The notes under the pieces are model-generated. The model saw only the letters and a list, made by a program, of their open reading frames with translations. It had not been told where the DNA came from and did not search any database. A program made the position numbers and the translations under genes. 64,000 nucleotides of DNA. It comes from Nocardia amikacinitolerans NBRC 108937 (GTDB lineage: Bacteria > Actinomycetota > Actinomycetes > Mycobacteriales > Mycobacteriaceae). Shown piece by piece: positions 50,860-59,702 of this stretch (positions within the stretch are counted from its first letter, which is position 1; the number at the start of each line of letters is the position of its first letter). The stretch lies in assembly GCF_001612615.1 (NCBI RefSeq), contig NZ_BDAU01000019.1, positions 62,001-126,000 of the forward strand, in the 5' to 3' direction.

Positions 50860-51120
50860 ACAGCCGCAGTCGAACTCGCCACGCGACCGGCTGCCGCCAC
50901 GGACGACCTCGGGGGCGGAGACTCGCCCGCGAGCCATGAACGCCCGCAGCCCGAGCACGACCGCGGGTCGCGACCTGACGACCCGGCCAACACCTGCGCC
51001 CGGACGCCATACCCACGCCTCCCCGACGCGCGAGGCTGGTGCGACCGACCGCCCAGCGAGCACCCGAACGCTGAACAGCCACCGCTGCACTCGCCGCGGG
51101 CGACGAGCGGCCACAGCGAA
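50790..51120. repeat. Degenerate ~215-bp duplication of the ABC1 gene's 3' end
   Basis: GACGCGCGAA...GCTGGT followed by CCGAACGCTGAACAGCC occurs at about 50800-50867 and again at 51018-51082, with GAACGCTGAA 215 bp apart (50851 and 51066). The first copy contains the stop codon of the ABC1 gene. The 50860-51344 stretch otherwise shows no gene. Confidence 0.65.
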
Positions 51121-51344
51121 GGCCTCGCACGGCGAACATTCGACTCGAGTCCTGAACGAAGGCCGCCGAACCCCACGCGACCCGCCGCGGCACCGATGGC
51201 CACCGAGCGCGAGTCAGCACGGCGAATGACCACGCCCGTACGTCGGCGAGCCTGCACAGATTCATGCGTCCGCCGACCGCCTGTTGGCCCCGCGGACCAC
51301 GCCCGTTCACCCCACGTTGAATTCCCTGCGTGAGGCTGAAATCC

Positions 51345-52898
51345 ATGGCTCCCGGTCATTCGGCACTCTCCCGGCGCACCCTGCTGCGCACCTCCGCGCT
51401 CGGCCTGGTGGCCGCGCCCGCGCTGGCCGCCTGCGGCGACGACGGTCCGGGGCTGGTCCGCCAGCGTCCGAATCTGACGCACGGGGTCGCGGTCGGCGAT
51501 CCGCGCGCGGACGGCGCGCTGATCTGGGGCCGCTCGGACCGGCCCGCCACGCTGATCGTGGAGACGGCCGCCACCGAATCCTTCACCGACGCACGCCGTT
51601 TCACCGGCCCGCTGCTCACCCCCGACACCAACGGCACCGGACGGGTCCGCGTCGCAGGCCTGCCCGCCGGCTCGCTGGTGCACTACCGCGTCACCCTCGA
51701 AGCCGAGGACGGCGCGACCTCCGAGCCGCTGCAGGGCGTGTTCCGCACCGCGCCGACCACCCAGTCCGACATCAGGATTCAGTGGTCCGGCGACGTCGCG
51801 GGTCAGGGATACGGCATCAACCCGGACCTCGGCGGGATGACGATCTTCGCCACCATGGCCGCGCGCGACCCGCACCTGTTCCTGCATTCCGGCGACGTGG
51901 TCTACGCCGACGTCCCGCTCCAGGAGTCGGTCACCCTGCCCGACGGCCGAATCTGGCGCAACACCGTCACCGAGGCCAAGAGCGCGGTCGCGCAGACCCT
52001 CGACCAGTTCCGCGGCCAATACGCCTACAACCTGACCGATCAGAACTATCGAAGGTTCAATGCCTCGGTCGCCCAACTGGTCCAGTGGGACGACCACGAG
52101 ACGGTCAACAACTGGTCCCCCGGCGGCACCGTCGCCGCGGACAAGGGCTACACCGAGCGAAGCATGGACACCCTGGCCACCCGCGCCTGGCAAGCGTTCC
52201 ACGAGTGGATGCCGCTGGATCCGAGGGAAGCCGTCGACGGCAGGCTGTACCGCAAGATCGCCTACGGCCCGCTGCTGGACGTATTCGTCCTGGACATGCG
52301 CGCCTACAAGGACGCCAACGGCGCCAACACCGCGCCCGTGGGCAGGGTCTTCGGTGCGGCACAGACGAAGTGGCTGATCGATGGCCTGCGCGACTCCCGA
52401 GCCACCTGGAAGATCGTCGCCGCCGACCTGCCGCTCGGAGTGATCGTGCCGGACGGCAAGACCGCGTTCGAGGGGCCGGCCAACGGCGCACCCGGCGCAC
52501 CATCGGGCCGGGAAACCGAGATCGCGCAGGTGCTTTCGGCGATCAAAGCGAACCGGGTCACCGGCGTGGTGTGGCTGACCGCCGACGTCCATTACACGGC
52601 GGCCCACCGCTACTCCCCCGAACGCGCGGCGTTCACCGATTTCGACGAGTTCTGGGAGTTCGTCTCCGGACCGCTCAACGCGGGCGCCTTCGGCCCCAAC
52701 CAACTCGACGCCACGTTCGGTCCCGAGGCGGTGTTCGTGCACGCGCCGCCCGCGCCGAACACCTCGCCGCTGGACGCCGCCTATCAGCATTTCGGCGAGG
52801 TCCACATCGACGGCCGCACCGCCGAGCTGACGGTGAATCTGTGCGACGCGACGGGTGCGGTGTTGTTCGCTCAGCGCCTGCCGGCGCCCGGCCGCTGA
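51345..52898 (+). CDS. phoD: Secreted alkaline phosphatase D (PhoD)
   Basis: 517 aa from ATG 51345 (GAGG 9 nt upstream). Twin-arginine signal ALSRRTLLRTSALGLVAAPA, ending in an AACG lipobox-like site. An Fe/Ca-binding PhoD core follows: HGVAVGDPRADGALIWGR, SGDVAGQGYG, LHSGDVVYAD, QWDDHETVNNW, FVLDMRAYK and WLTADVHYTAA. The set of Asp/His/Asn metal ligands is complete by eye. It hydrolyses phosphomonoesters and diesters outside the cell. No Pho box was recognised in the repeat-rich upstream region. Confidence 0.92.
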   Translation: MAPGHSALSRRTLLRTSALGLVAAPALAACGDDGPGLVRQRPNLTHGVAVGDPRADGALIWGRSDRPATLIVETAATESFTDARRFTGPLLTPDTNGTGRVRVAGLPAGSLVHYRVTLEAEDGATSEPLQGVFRTAPTTQSDIRIQWSGDVAGQGYGINPDLGGMTIFATMAARDPHLFLHSGDVVYADVPLQESVTLPDGRIWRNTVTEAKSAVAQTLDQFRGQYAYNLTDQNYRRFNASVAQLVQWDDHETVNNWSPGGTVAADKGYTERSMDTLATRAWQAFHEWMPLDPREAVDGRLYRKIAYGPLLDVFVLDMRAYKDANGANTAPVGRVFGAAQTKWLIDGLRDSRATWKIVAADLPLGVIVPDGKTAFEGPANGAPGAPSGRETEIAQVLSAIKANRVTGVVWLTADVHYTAAHRYSPERAAFTDFDEFWEFVSGPLNAGAFGPNQLDATFGPEAVFVHAPPAPNTSPLDAAYQHFGEVHIDGRTAELTVNLCDATGAVLFAQRLPAPGR

Positions 52899-53070
52899 GC
52901 CACGATCGAGAGCCGATGCGCGCCGTGCCGATTCGAGTGTCCGAAGGGCCGATTCCCGAGGCGTGCGAAATCCGCATAACCGCAGGTCGAAAGGGGTTGT
53001 TCGGGTGCGGGGAAAGAGCCTCCGACTTCGGGTGCGCACCGAGCGCCAGACTGTGGTTAGCTGTCGTGCC

Positions 53071-54348
53071 ATGAGCACGCCGCAGACTGTCTCCGCCGAA
53101 GAATACCTACCCCGTGACACCGCGGATGTCGTTCGCACGGTGCGGGATTCACGCGGTCGCGCGGAACGTCTGACGGTCCGCGGCGGCGAGCCGATCGACG
53201 ACAACCTGACGCTGCCCGATCAGCGCACCGTCGTCTCGCTGCGCCGGATGAATTCGGTGCTCGACATCAACCTGGGTCGTCGCACCGTCCGCGTGCAGGC
53301 GGGCGCCAAGCTCTCCGACATCGACCGCCGCCTCGGCGCGCACGGACTCGGCCTGCCCATCGTCGGCGACCATCGCGACATCACCGCGGGCGGATTCGCC
53401 TCGGTCGGCGGCGTGAGCAGCGCCTCGCACCGGTACGGGCTGTTCATCGACCAGATCGTGGATCTGGAATACGTCGACCCGGACGGGCGCATCGGCACCT
53501 GCGGACGCAACCACCACACCGAGCGCTTCCACCGCATCCTCGGCGCGGGCGGGCGCGCGGGCATCATCACCGCGCTCACCCTGGACGCGGTCGACATCGA
53601 CAAGGACCACACCTGGCTCACCACCGACGCCGACCGGTTCCTCGATTTCGATTCCTTCGTCGAGCACGCGCATTCGGAGATCGCGCGCCCGGGCAACGCG
53701 GCGTTGCAGGTCGGCCGCTGGGTCGACACCGCGCCGCTGAAGGTGGCCAGGCCGGTCGGCACCGGCCACGTGCAGCTCGGCACCGTGCGCTTCGGCCAGT
53801 GGTCCAGCCTGTACCCGACCACACCGACCCGTTCGCTGCGTGCCCGCCGCGAGGTCGGCACGCGCACCCGGAAGTCGTTGGGCGCCATCGCCTCGCACGC
53901 GGGCGGCAAGGCGGGCATGCCGGTGCGCAACGCCGCGGCGGGCGCGCTGATGTTCGCCCCCAAGGTGCTCACGCTGCGCGACGCGGAGTACCTCGCCGAC
54001 ACGGTGATCAGCTCCTCGGAGCGCGGACCCGCCTACCGCGTCGGCGTTTTCGCGCCGCTGTCGACCTACGCGTCGGTGTTCTACCGGCTGCACGACCTGT
54101 TCTCCGGCCACCGGGAACGCACCGGCTGCTTCACCGTCATCTCCGCGATGACCTACGGCGTGCGCTCGACCTACCTGCGGTCCGAGGCCGCCGCGCGCAA
54201 CCTGCCCGCCGAGGACCACGGCCTGATCACCTTCACCTGCCGGTTGCGTCCGTCCGCGCTGCCCTCGGAACTGCTGCGCGACATCGTCGCCGGAATCGAT
54301 GAGATCTGCGCGTCCGAACACGCCATGCGCTACGAATCGGCCGATTAG
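53071..54348 (+). CDS. FAD-binding (PCMH/VAO-type) oxidoreductase
   Basis: 425 aa from ATG 53071. FAD-domain motifs: RGGEPIDDNLTLPDQRTVVSLRRMNSVLDIN (Pp-loop region), RTVRVQAGAKLSDIDRRLGAHGLGLPIVGDH, TAGGFASVGGVSSASHRYG, and GAGGRAGIITALTLDA. This is the p-cresol methylhydroxylase/VAO fold. The C-terminal substrate cap is not specific enough to name a substrate. There is no signal peptide. The 172-bp upstream gap has a possible TTAGCT -10. It is followed by an SDR gene after 125 bp. Confidence 0.82.
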   Translation: MSTPQTVSAEEYLPRDTADVVRTVRDSRGRAERLTVRGGEPIDDNLTLPDQRTVVSLRRMNSVLDINLGRRTVRVQAGAKLSDIDRRLGAHGLGLPIVGDHRDITAGGFASVGGVSSASHRYGLFIDQIVDLEYVDPDGRIGTCGRNHHTERFHRILGAGGRAGIITALTLDAVDIDKDHTWLTTDADRFLDFDSFVEHAHSEIARPGNAALQVGRWVDTAPLKVARPVGTGHVQLGTVRFGQWSSLYPTTPTRSLRARREVGTRTRKSLGAIASHAGGKAGMPVRNAAAGALMFAPKVLTLRDAEYLADTVISSSERGPAYRVGVFAPLSTYASVFYRLHDLFSGHRERTGCFTVISAMTYGVRSTYLRSEAAARNLPAEDHGLITFTCRLRPSALPSELLRDIVAGIDEICASEHAMRYESAD

Positions 54349-54473
54349 ACTGTGCCGCACCGTACGAGTCGCCGAGTGGTAGCTCCCTAGCCACTCGGCG
54401 ACTGCGGTCGACTCGGCATTGTCGGCGGGGTGCCGATGGGTTCGTTCAGCGTGTCTCCAATGCGAAGGTAGCT

Positions 54474-55571
54474 GTGTCGATGCTCGAATTCCGCCCCGCC
54501 CCGGCCCGTTTCGTCGAGCGCAAGCTCCGCGCGTCAGCACCGCGCGCCGGACAATCCGGAAGCCGCCGAGGCGGTGCGGATCCCGGTGCGGATCGGCCCG
54601 GCGCAGACCGGCACGAACCCGATCGACCCAGCGCAGACCAACCCCGTGCGAACCGACCCAGCGCAGACCAATCTCGCGCGAACCGACCCAGCGCAGATCA
54701 ACCCCACGCGAACCGACCCAGCGCAGATCGATCCCGCGCGAATCGAAACGGCGCGGATCGAGCTGGCGCGAATCATCAAGGCGCAGACCAGTCCGCAGCC
54801 GATTCCCTGGCGGGCAAGCGCGTCCTGCTCACCGACGCATGCTCCGAAGTCGGCCGCGCAACCGCCGCGCTCCTGGCGGATCGCGGCGCTCAACTGCTCC
54901 TGGTCGCCCGGCGCGGTGACCAGCTGATCACCACCTGCGAGCAGATCACGTCCGCCGGGGGCCGGGCGCACTGGTTCCGGTGCGACATCTCCGCCCTCGG
55001 CGATGTCGATCAGCTCGTCACCTGGGTGCTCGCGGAATTCGGCTCGGTCGACGTCCTGGTGAACAACGCCGGACGCCCGCTCCACCGCCCGGTCGCGGAA
55101 TCCTTGGACCGCTTCCGCGACTATCAGCGCATGATGGCGGTCAACTACTTCGGCCCGCTGCGGCTGACGCTCGGCTTGCTGCCCGCGATGCTCAATTCCG
55201 GTTCCGGCCACGTCGTGAATGTCGGCCCCGCGCACCACAATGCCGCGGCGGCGGCCAGTTTCGCCTCCTACGCGAGTTCACAGGCCGCGTGGACCACCTT
55301 CGCCGAGTGCGCCGAGGCCGAACTCGGCTCGCGCGGCATCCAGGTCACCGCGATCGACTATCCGGCCGTGCACGCCGATCCCGCCGCGCCCGGAACAGAG
55401 GTGGCATTCGCCGACGAGTACGACCGCGGCCCCGCCGAAGTCGCCCGTGCCGTCGAGGCCGCCATCACCACCCGCGACGCGGAACACTCGCGCCTCGCCC
55501 GAACCCTGCGCGGCCTCGTCGGCGTCGCGCCCCGCTCCACCACTCGCCTGCGCCACGCTTTCGGCCTCTGA
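54474..55571 (+). CDS. SDR-family protein with pentapeptide-like tail and altered catalytic site
   Basis: 365 aa from GTG 54474 (GAAGG 5 nt upstream). Residues about 30-110 are a five-residue periodic stretch, A-(D/N)-(R/Q)-x-x, encoded by 30-bp DNA repeats. The SDR domain starts near residue 111: GKRVLLTDACSEVGRATAALLADRGAQLLLVARR, NNAGRPLHRPV and NYFGPLRLTLGLLPAM. Where active SDRs have S...YxxxK, this one reads SFASYASSQAAW: Tyr is present but the Lys is Gln, and the TGxxxGxG motif is TDACSEVG. Catalytic activity is doubtful. Confidence 0.78.
   Translation: MSMLEFRPAPARFVERKLRASAPRAGQSGSRRGGADPGADRPGADRHEPDRPSADQPRANRPSADQSRANRPSADQPHANRPSADRSRANRNGADRAGANHQGADQSAADSLAGKRVLLTDACSEVGRATAALLADRGAQLLLVARRGDQLITTCEQITSAGGRAHWFRCDISALGDVDQLVTWVLAEFGSVDVLVNNAGRPLHRPVAESLDRFRDYQRMMAVNYFGPLRLTLGLLPAMLNSGSGHVVNVGPAHHNAAAAASFASYASSQAAWTTFAECAEAELGSRGIQVTAIDYPAVHADPAAPGTEVAFADEYDRGPAEVARAVEAAITTRDAEHSRLARTLRGLVGVAPRSTTRLRHAFGL
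54590..54800 (+). repeat. 30-bp tandem repeats inside the SDR gene
   Basis: Units starting GCGCAGAYCRA recur at about 54630, 54660, 54690 and 54720, with diverged units before and after, each exactly 30 bp. They encode ten residues such as SADQPRANRP. Confidence 0.88.
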
Positions 55572-55589
55572 GCCCGTCCCGGAACAGCA

Positions 55590-55621
55590 AAGCGCCCCAC
55601 CGGAAATCCGGTGGGGCGCTT
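55590..55621. terminator. Bidirectional terminator between SDR and ctaF
   Basis: AAGCGCCCCACCGG (55590-55603) pairs perfectly with 55608-55621 across AAAT. It has an A-run on one side and T-rich sequence on the other and lies between two convergent genes. Confidence 0.88.
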
Positions 55622-55632
55622 CGTGCTTACGC

Positions 55633-56049
55633 TCAGTGCTTCTCGGGACCGAGGTGGTACTCGAACACCAGGCCCGCCGCCGCGGCGAGCACGCACAGCA
55701 CGCCGACCGCGATCAGCCACGGCTCGAAGAAGGCCAGGCCGAGGGCGGTGACCGAACCGGCGGCCGCCAGGGTGATGGGCCAGAAGCTGCCCGGCGAGAA
55801 GAAGCCGAGGTCGCCTGCGCCGTCCACGATCTCGGCGTCCTCGTAATCCTCAGGACGCAGGTCCAGACGACGGGCGACGAACCGGAAGTAGGTGCCGATG
55901 ATCAGCGACAGGCCCGCGGTCAGCACGATCGCGGTGGTGCCCGCCCACTCGATGCCGGTGCGCGACTGGGCGGTGAAGAAGCCGTACACGATGCCGACGA
56001 TGACGAAGAACACCGTCAGCAGTTCGAAAATGCGCGCTTCGATCTTCAT
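55633..56049 (-). CDS. ctaF: Actinobacterial cytochrome c oxidase subunit IV
   Basis: 138 aa with four helices (MKIEARIFELLTVFFVIVGIVYGFF..., TTAIVLTAGLSLIIGTYFRF, two after residue 90). A conserved loop RLDLRPEDYEDAEIVDGAGDLGFFSPGSFWP is diagnostic of the family (Rv2199c). It is a small structural subunit of the aa3 oxidase. It follows ctaC by 13 bp on the minus strand and shares its operon. Confidence 0.95.
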   Translation of the reverse strand: MKIEARIFELLTVFFVIVGIVYGFFTAQSRTGIEWAGTTAIVLTAGLSLIIGTYFRFVARRLDLRPEDYEDAEIVDGAGDLGFFSPGSFWPITLAAAGSVTALGLAFFEPWLIAVGVLCVLAAAAGLVFEYHLGPEKH

Positions 56050-56062
56050 GTCAGATCAGTCC

Positions 56063-57154
56063 TCACTTGGTCTCGGGCGCGGCCGCGCTCTTGACCGAGC
56101 GGTCGGTGTTGAACGGCCGGGTAGAGGTGGCGACGGGGGACTCACCGATGGCCTCGAGCGCCTGGGCGTTGGTCTTGCCCGCGCGACGCTCGTCAAGGTA
56201 CCGGGTGAACTTCTCCGGCGAAACGGCGCGGACCTCGAAGTTCATCATCGAGTGGAAAGTACCGCACATCTCGGCGCAACGGCCGACGAACGCGCCTTCC
56301 TTCTCGATCTTGGTGATCTGGAAGACGTTGTCCGACTGGTTTTCCTTCGGGTTCGGCATCACGTCGCGCTTGAACAGGAACTCCGGCACCCAGAAGGAGT
56401 GGATGACGTCGGCGGCGGCGAGCTGGAACTCGATGATCTTGCCGGTCGGCAGCACCAGGACCGGGATCTCGCTGCTGGAGCCGACGGTCTCGACGGTGTC
56501 GTAGTGCAGGTAGGAGAGGATGTCGTTCTCCGGCTTGCCGTGCACCGGGCCCGGCTGCGGGTGACCGTCCTTGGTCCGCTCCTCGTACTCCCGCAGCTGC
56601 GCCTGCGCGGCGTCCTCGCGGACGGAGTCGATGCCGTTGAACTGGTAGCCGTCCTTGAAGTCGACCTCGCGGTAGCCGAACTTCCAGTTCCACTGGAAGG
56701 CGGTGACGTCGACCGTCACGTCCGGGTTCTCGACCTTCTCGTGGACGTAGTTCTGCACGACCACGGTGAAGTAGAACAGCACGGCGATGATGACGAACGG
56801 GATCGCCGTGTAGGTCAGCTCGAGCGGCACGTTGTAACCGGTCTGCCGCGGGAACTCCGGGGAGTCCTTCTTCTTGCGGTGGAACGCGATCGTCCAGAAG
56901 GTCAGACCCCAGACCAGCACACCCATCGCCAGCGCGGCGACGACCGACCAGGTCCACAGCTCCCGCATCCGGGTGGCCTGCGGCGTGACACCCGAGGGCC
57001 AGCCGAACCGCAGCCAAACATTGTCGATCGAGCAGCCCGAGACGAGCATCGCGGTGATCCCCAAGGACACCGCCAGCCCGGCCCGCCGAAGGACGCGGCC
57101 CTGCCGACCCCTGGCGGGTCGTGCCCCGATCTCTTCGCTCGCCTTGTGCGCCAC
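56063..57154 (-). CDS. ctaC: Cytochrome c oxidase subunit II
   Basis: 363 aa from GTG 57154, matching the mycobacterial length as I recall it; AGGAAGG lies 7 nt upstream. Lipoprotein signal AMLVSGCS (lipobox VSGC). Two transmembrane helices (about residues 72-95 and 120-140). The CuA domain has VIHSFWVPEF (His) and GRCAEMCGTFHSMMNF (two Cys, His, Met). A loop of about 40 residues after FGYREVDF is an actinobacterial insertion. It accepts electrons from QcrC in the supercomplex. Confidence 0.96.
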   Translation of the reverse strand: MAHKASEEIGARPARGRQGRVLRRAGLAVSLGITAMLVSGCSIDNVWLRFGWPSGVTPQATRMRELWTWSVVAALAMGVLVWGLTFWTIAFHRKKKDSPEFPRQTGYNVPLELTYTAIPFVIIAVLFYFTVVVQNYVHEKVENPDVTVDVTAFQWNWKFGYREVDFKDGYQFNGIDSVREDAAQAQLREYEERTKDGHPQPGPVHGKPENDILSYLHYDTVETVGSSSEIPVLVLPTGKIIEFQLAAADVIHSFWVPEFLFKRDVMPNPKENQSDNVFQITKIEKEGAFVGRCAEMCGTFHSMMNFEVRAVSPEKFTRYLDERRAGKTNAQALEAIGESPVATSTRPFNTDRSVKSAAAPETK

Positions 57155-57554
57155 GCTCACGCCTTCCTGGTCGCCACACATTCCGACAGTGCGCCGCCGG
57201 GGCCGCGATCCGCCCTGACGACACATTCCAAGCACATGTCAGGCCGTCCCGGCGGGCATCCGACTCCGCGCACGCGTCGCCTGAGAATGGCCTGAGTACT
57301 ACGCAGCGTAGACCAAACCGGCGTCCTCCTTGTCGTCGGGTCGCGTTCGACACTCCGCCGGGGCGGGGGCGAGGGCGGTCACCAGCGCATCCGCGCAGGA
57401 CAGGACGCGCGCGCCGCGCGGATCCCCCGCGTGCGGCATACTCGGACACAACATTTCGGCCCGCGGTGTGCGTGGCGCGCGCCGCAGCACCCCCAGCCAT
57501 TCCGGACGCCCGAACGCGTGGCGTCCCCACCGGAGAAACGAGGTTGCCGACACC
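57155..57554. other. Divergent ctaC/asnB intergenic region
   Basis: 400 bp without a gene. It contains a perfect palindrome CTACGCAGCGTAG (57299-57311) about 145 bp before ctaC, which could be a regulator site. No convincing -35/-10 pair was found for asnB. Open frames here are short and lack family features. Confidence 0.5.
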
Positions 57555-59498
57555 GTGTGCGGACTGCTCGGATTCCTGACATCTGACGCGGCGACATCCG
57601 ACGTGGTCGACCAGGTCTACAACGCGCTGCACTGCATGCGCCACCGCGGCCCCGACGAGCGCGGCACCTGGCACGACGACCACTTGGTCTTCGGCTTCAA
57701 CCGTCTGTCGATCATCGATATCGAGCACTCGCACCAGCCGCTGCGCTGGGGACCCGCCGAGAACCCGCAGCGCTACGCGCTGACCTTCAACGGCGAGATC
57801 TACAACTACATCGAGCTGCGCGAGGAGCTGGCGGCGGCGCACGGCGCCGAGTTCCCGGACGGGAAGATGTTCGCCACCGAGGGCGACAGCGAGGCGATCG
57901 TCGCGGCCTTCCACTACTGGGGCGCGGAGGCCGTGCGGCGGCTGCGCGGCATGTTCGCCTTCGCGATCTGGGACACCGAGACCAGCGAGCTGTTCCTTGC
58001 CCGCGATCCGTTCGGCATCAAGCCGCTGTTCCTGGCCACCGGCCCGGGCGGCACGGCCTTCGGCAGCGAGAAGAAGAGCCTGCTCGACCTGCTGCCCGCG
58101 CTGCGGTCCTCCGACGAGCTGGACCCGCGCGCGCTGGAGCACTACACGGTGTTGCAGTACGTGCCGGAGCCCGAGACCCTGCACAAGGGCATCCGGCGGC
58201 TGGAGTCGGGCACCTACGCGACCGTCCGTCCCGGCGAAGAGCCGAAGTTCACCCGCTACTTCCGGCCGACTTTCCAGGTGCGTCCGTTCGCGGCGGGTTC
58301 GGAAGCCGCTCGCTACCGCGAGATCGCGGCGGCGCTCGAGGACTCGGTCGCCAAGCACATGCGCGCCGACGTGACCGTCGGGTCGTTCTTGTCCGGCGGC
58401 ATCGACTCCACCGCGGTCGCGGCGCTGGCCATGCGGCACAACCCGAAGCTGATCACGTTCACCACCGGGTTCGAGCGCGAGGGCTACTCCGAGGTGGACG
58501 TGGCCGCCGAGAGCGCCGAGGCGATCGGCGCCCGCCACATCGTGAAGGTGGTCTCCCCCGCCGAATTCGCCGCCGCCATCCCCGAGATCGTCTGGTACCT
58601 GGACGACCCGGTGGCCGACCCGGCGCTCGTTCCGCTGTACTTCGTCGCCAAAGAGGCGCGCAAGCACGTCAAGGTCGTTCTCTCCGGCGAGGGCGCCGAC
58701 GAGCTGTTCGGCGGCTACACCATCTACCGGGAACCGTTGTCGCTCAAGCCTTTCGAGTATCTGCCGAAGGGTGTGCGCAGGCTGGCGGGCAAGCTGTCCG
58801 ACCGCATCCCGGACGGCACCCGCGGCAAGAGCCTGCTGCACCGCGGCTCGCTGACGCTGGAGGAGCGCTACTACGGCAACGCCCGCAGCTTCAACGACGC
58901 TCAGCTGCGCGCCGTGCTGCGCGAGTTCCGCCCGGAGTGGACCCACCAGGACGTCACCGCCCCGATCTACGCCCAGTCGCGCGGCTGGGACCCGGTGGCG
59001 CGGATGCAGCACCTGGACCTGTTCACCTGGTTGCGCGGCGACATCCTGGTCAAGGCCGACAAGATGACCATGGCCAACTCGCTCGAGCTGCGCGTGCCGT
59101 TCCTCGACGCCGAGGTGCTGAAGGTCGCCGAGCAACTGCCCTTCGAGCAGAAGATCACCAAGGAGACCACCAAGTACGCGCTGCGTCAGGCGCTGGAGGG
59201 CATCGTGCCCCCGCACGTGCTGCACCGCGCCAAGCTGGGCTTCCCGGTCCCGCTGCGGCATTGGTTGCGCGGCACCGAGCTCTACGACTGGGCGCAGGCG
59301 CAGATCGCCGACTCGCAGACCGACCACCTGCTGGACAAGGCCGCGATCAAGACCATGCTCGACGACCACCGCGCGGGACGTTCCGATCACAGCAGGCGGC
59401 TGTGGACGCTGCTGGTGTTCATGGTGTGGCACGGCATCTTCGTCGAGGATCGGATCAAGCCGGAGATCCAGGAGCCGGTGTACCCGGTGTCGCTGTAG
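57555..59498 (+). CDS. asnB: Asparagine synthase (glutamine-hydrolysing)
   Basis: 647 aa from GTG 57555, which gives Met-Cys-Gly: the Cys nucleophile of class II glutaminases must follow the initiator Met, fixing the start. Glutaminase domain: MCGLLGFLTS, RHRGPDERG, FNRLSIIDIEHSHQPL and NGEIYNY. Synthetase domain: SFLSGGIDSTAVAAL (ATP pyrophosphatase loop), LSGEGADELFGGY and KADKMTMANSLELRVPFLD. It makes Asn from Asp, Gln and ATP; in the M. tuberculosis context the homologue amidates meso-diaminopimelate in peptidoglycan, which is possible here. Confidence 0.95.
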   Translation: MCGLLGFLTSDAATSDVVDQVYNALHCMRHRGPDERGTWHDDHLVFGFNRLSIIDIEHSHQPLRWGPAENPQRYALTFNGEIYNYIELREELAAAHGAEFPDGKMFATEGDSEAIVAAFHYWGAEAVRRLRGMFAFAIWDTETSELFLARDPFGIKPLFLATGPGGTAFGSEKKSLLDLLPALRSSDELDPRALEHYTVLQYVPEPETLHKGIRRLESGTYATVRPGEEPKFTRYFRPTFQVRPFAAGSEAARYREIAAALEDSVAKHMRADVTVGSFLSGGIDSTAVAALAMRHNPKLITFTTGFEREGYSEVDVAAESAEAIGARHIVKVVSPAEFAAAIPEIVWYLDDPVADPALVPLYFVAKEARKHVKVVLSGEGADELFGGYTIYREPLSLKPFEYLPKGVRRLAGKLSDRIPDGTRGKSLLHRGSLTLEERYYGNARSFNDAQLRAVLREFRPEWTHQDVTAPIYAQSRGWDPVARMQHLDLFTWLRGDILVKADKMTMANSLELRVPFLDAEVLKVAEQLPFEQKITKETTKYALRQALEGIVPPHVLHRAKLGFPVPLRHWLRGTELYDWAQAQIADSQTDHLLDKAAIKTMLDDHRAGRSDHSRRLWTLLVFMVWHGIFVEDRIKPEIQEPVYPVSL

Positions 59499-59579
59499 CG
59501 GCCCGCAAACGCGCGCGTCGTCAAGCCCCGAAGACAGGCCGTAGGCCCAATAGACAAGCGCCGTAGGCCTCGAAGACAA

Positions 59580-59613
59580 CAGCGCCCCTCGGTCGGTGGA
59601 CCGAGGGGCGCTG
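59580..59613. terminator. Terminator between asnB and adoK
   Basis: A perfect 15-bp stem (59580-59594 with 59599-59613), 4-nt loop, between convergent genes. Short direct repeats (GCCGTAGGCC) precede it. Confidence 0.85.
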
Positions 59614-59702
59614 TGCTGTCGTCTCGCTGCTCCGGCGTTCGTCCGTGTCGCTCCGGCCGGGTCCGATGCGGCCGCCGTCGACGGGCGGCCGCTATCCGAT
59701 GC

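Noticed and set aside
54590..54800. Genuine pentapeptide-repeat beta-helix
   Set aside because: The central position is Arg or Gln rather than Leu or Phe, so the right-handed helix core could not pack.
56193..59579. 1128-codon minus-strand frame across ctaC and asnB
   Set aside because: It covers part of ctaC in the wrong frame and all of asnB in antisense. No domain is recognisable.
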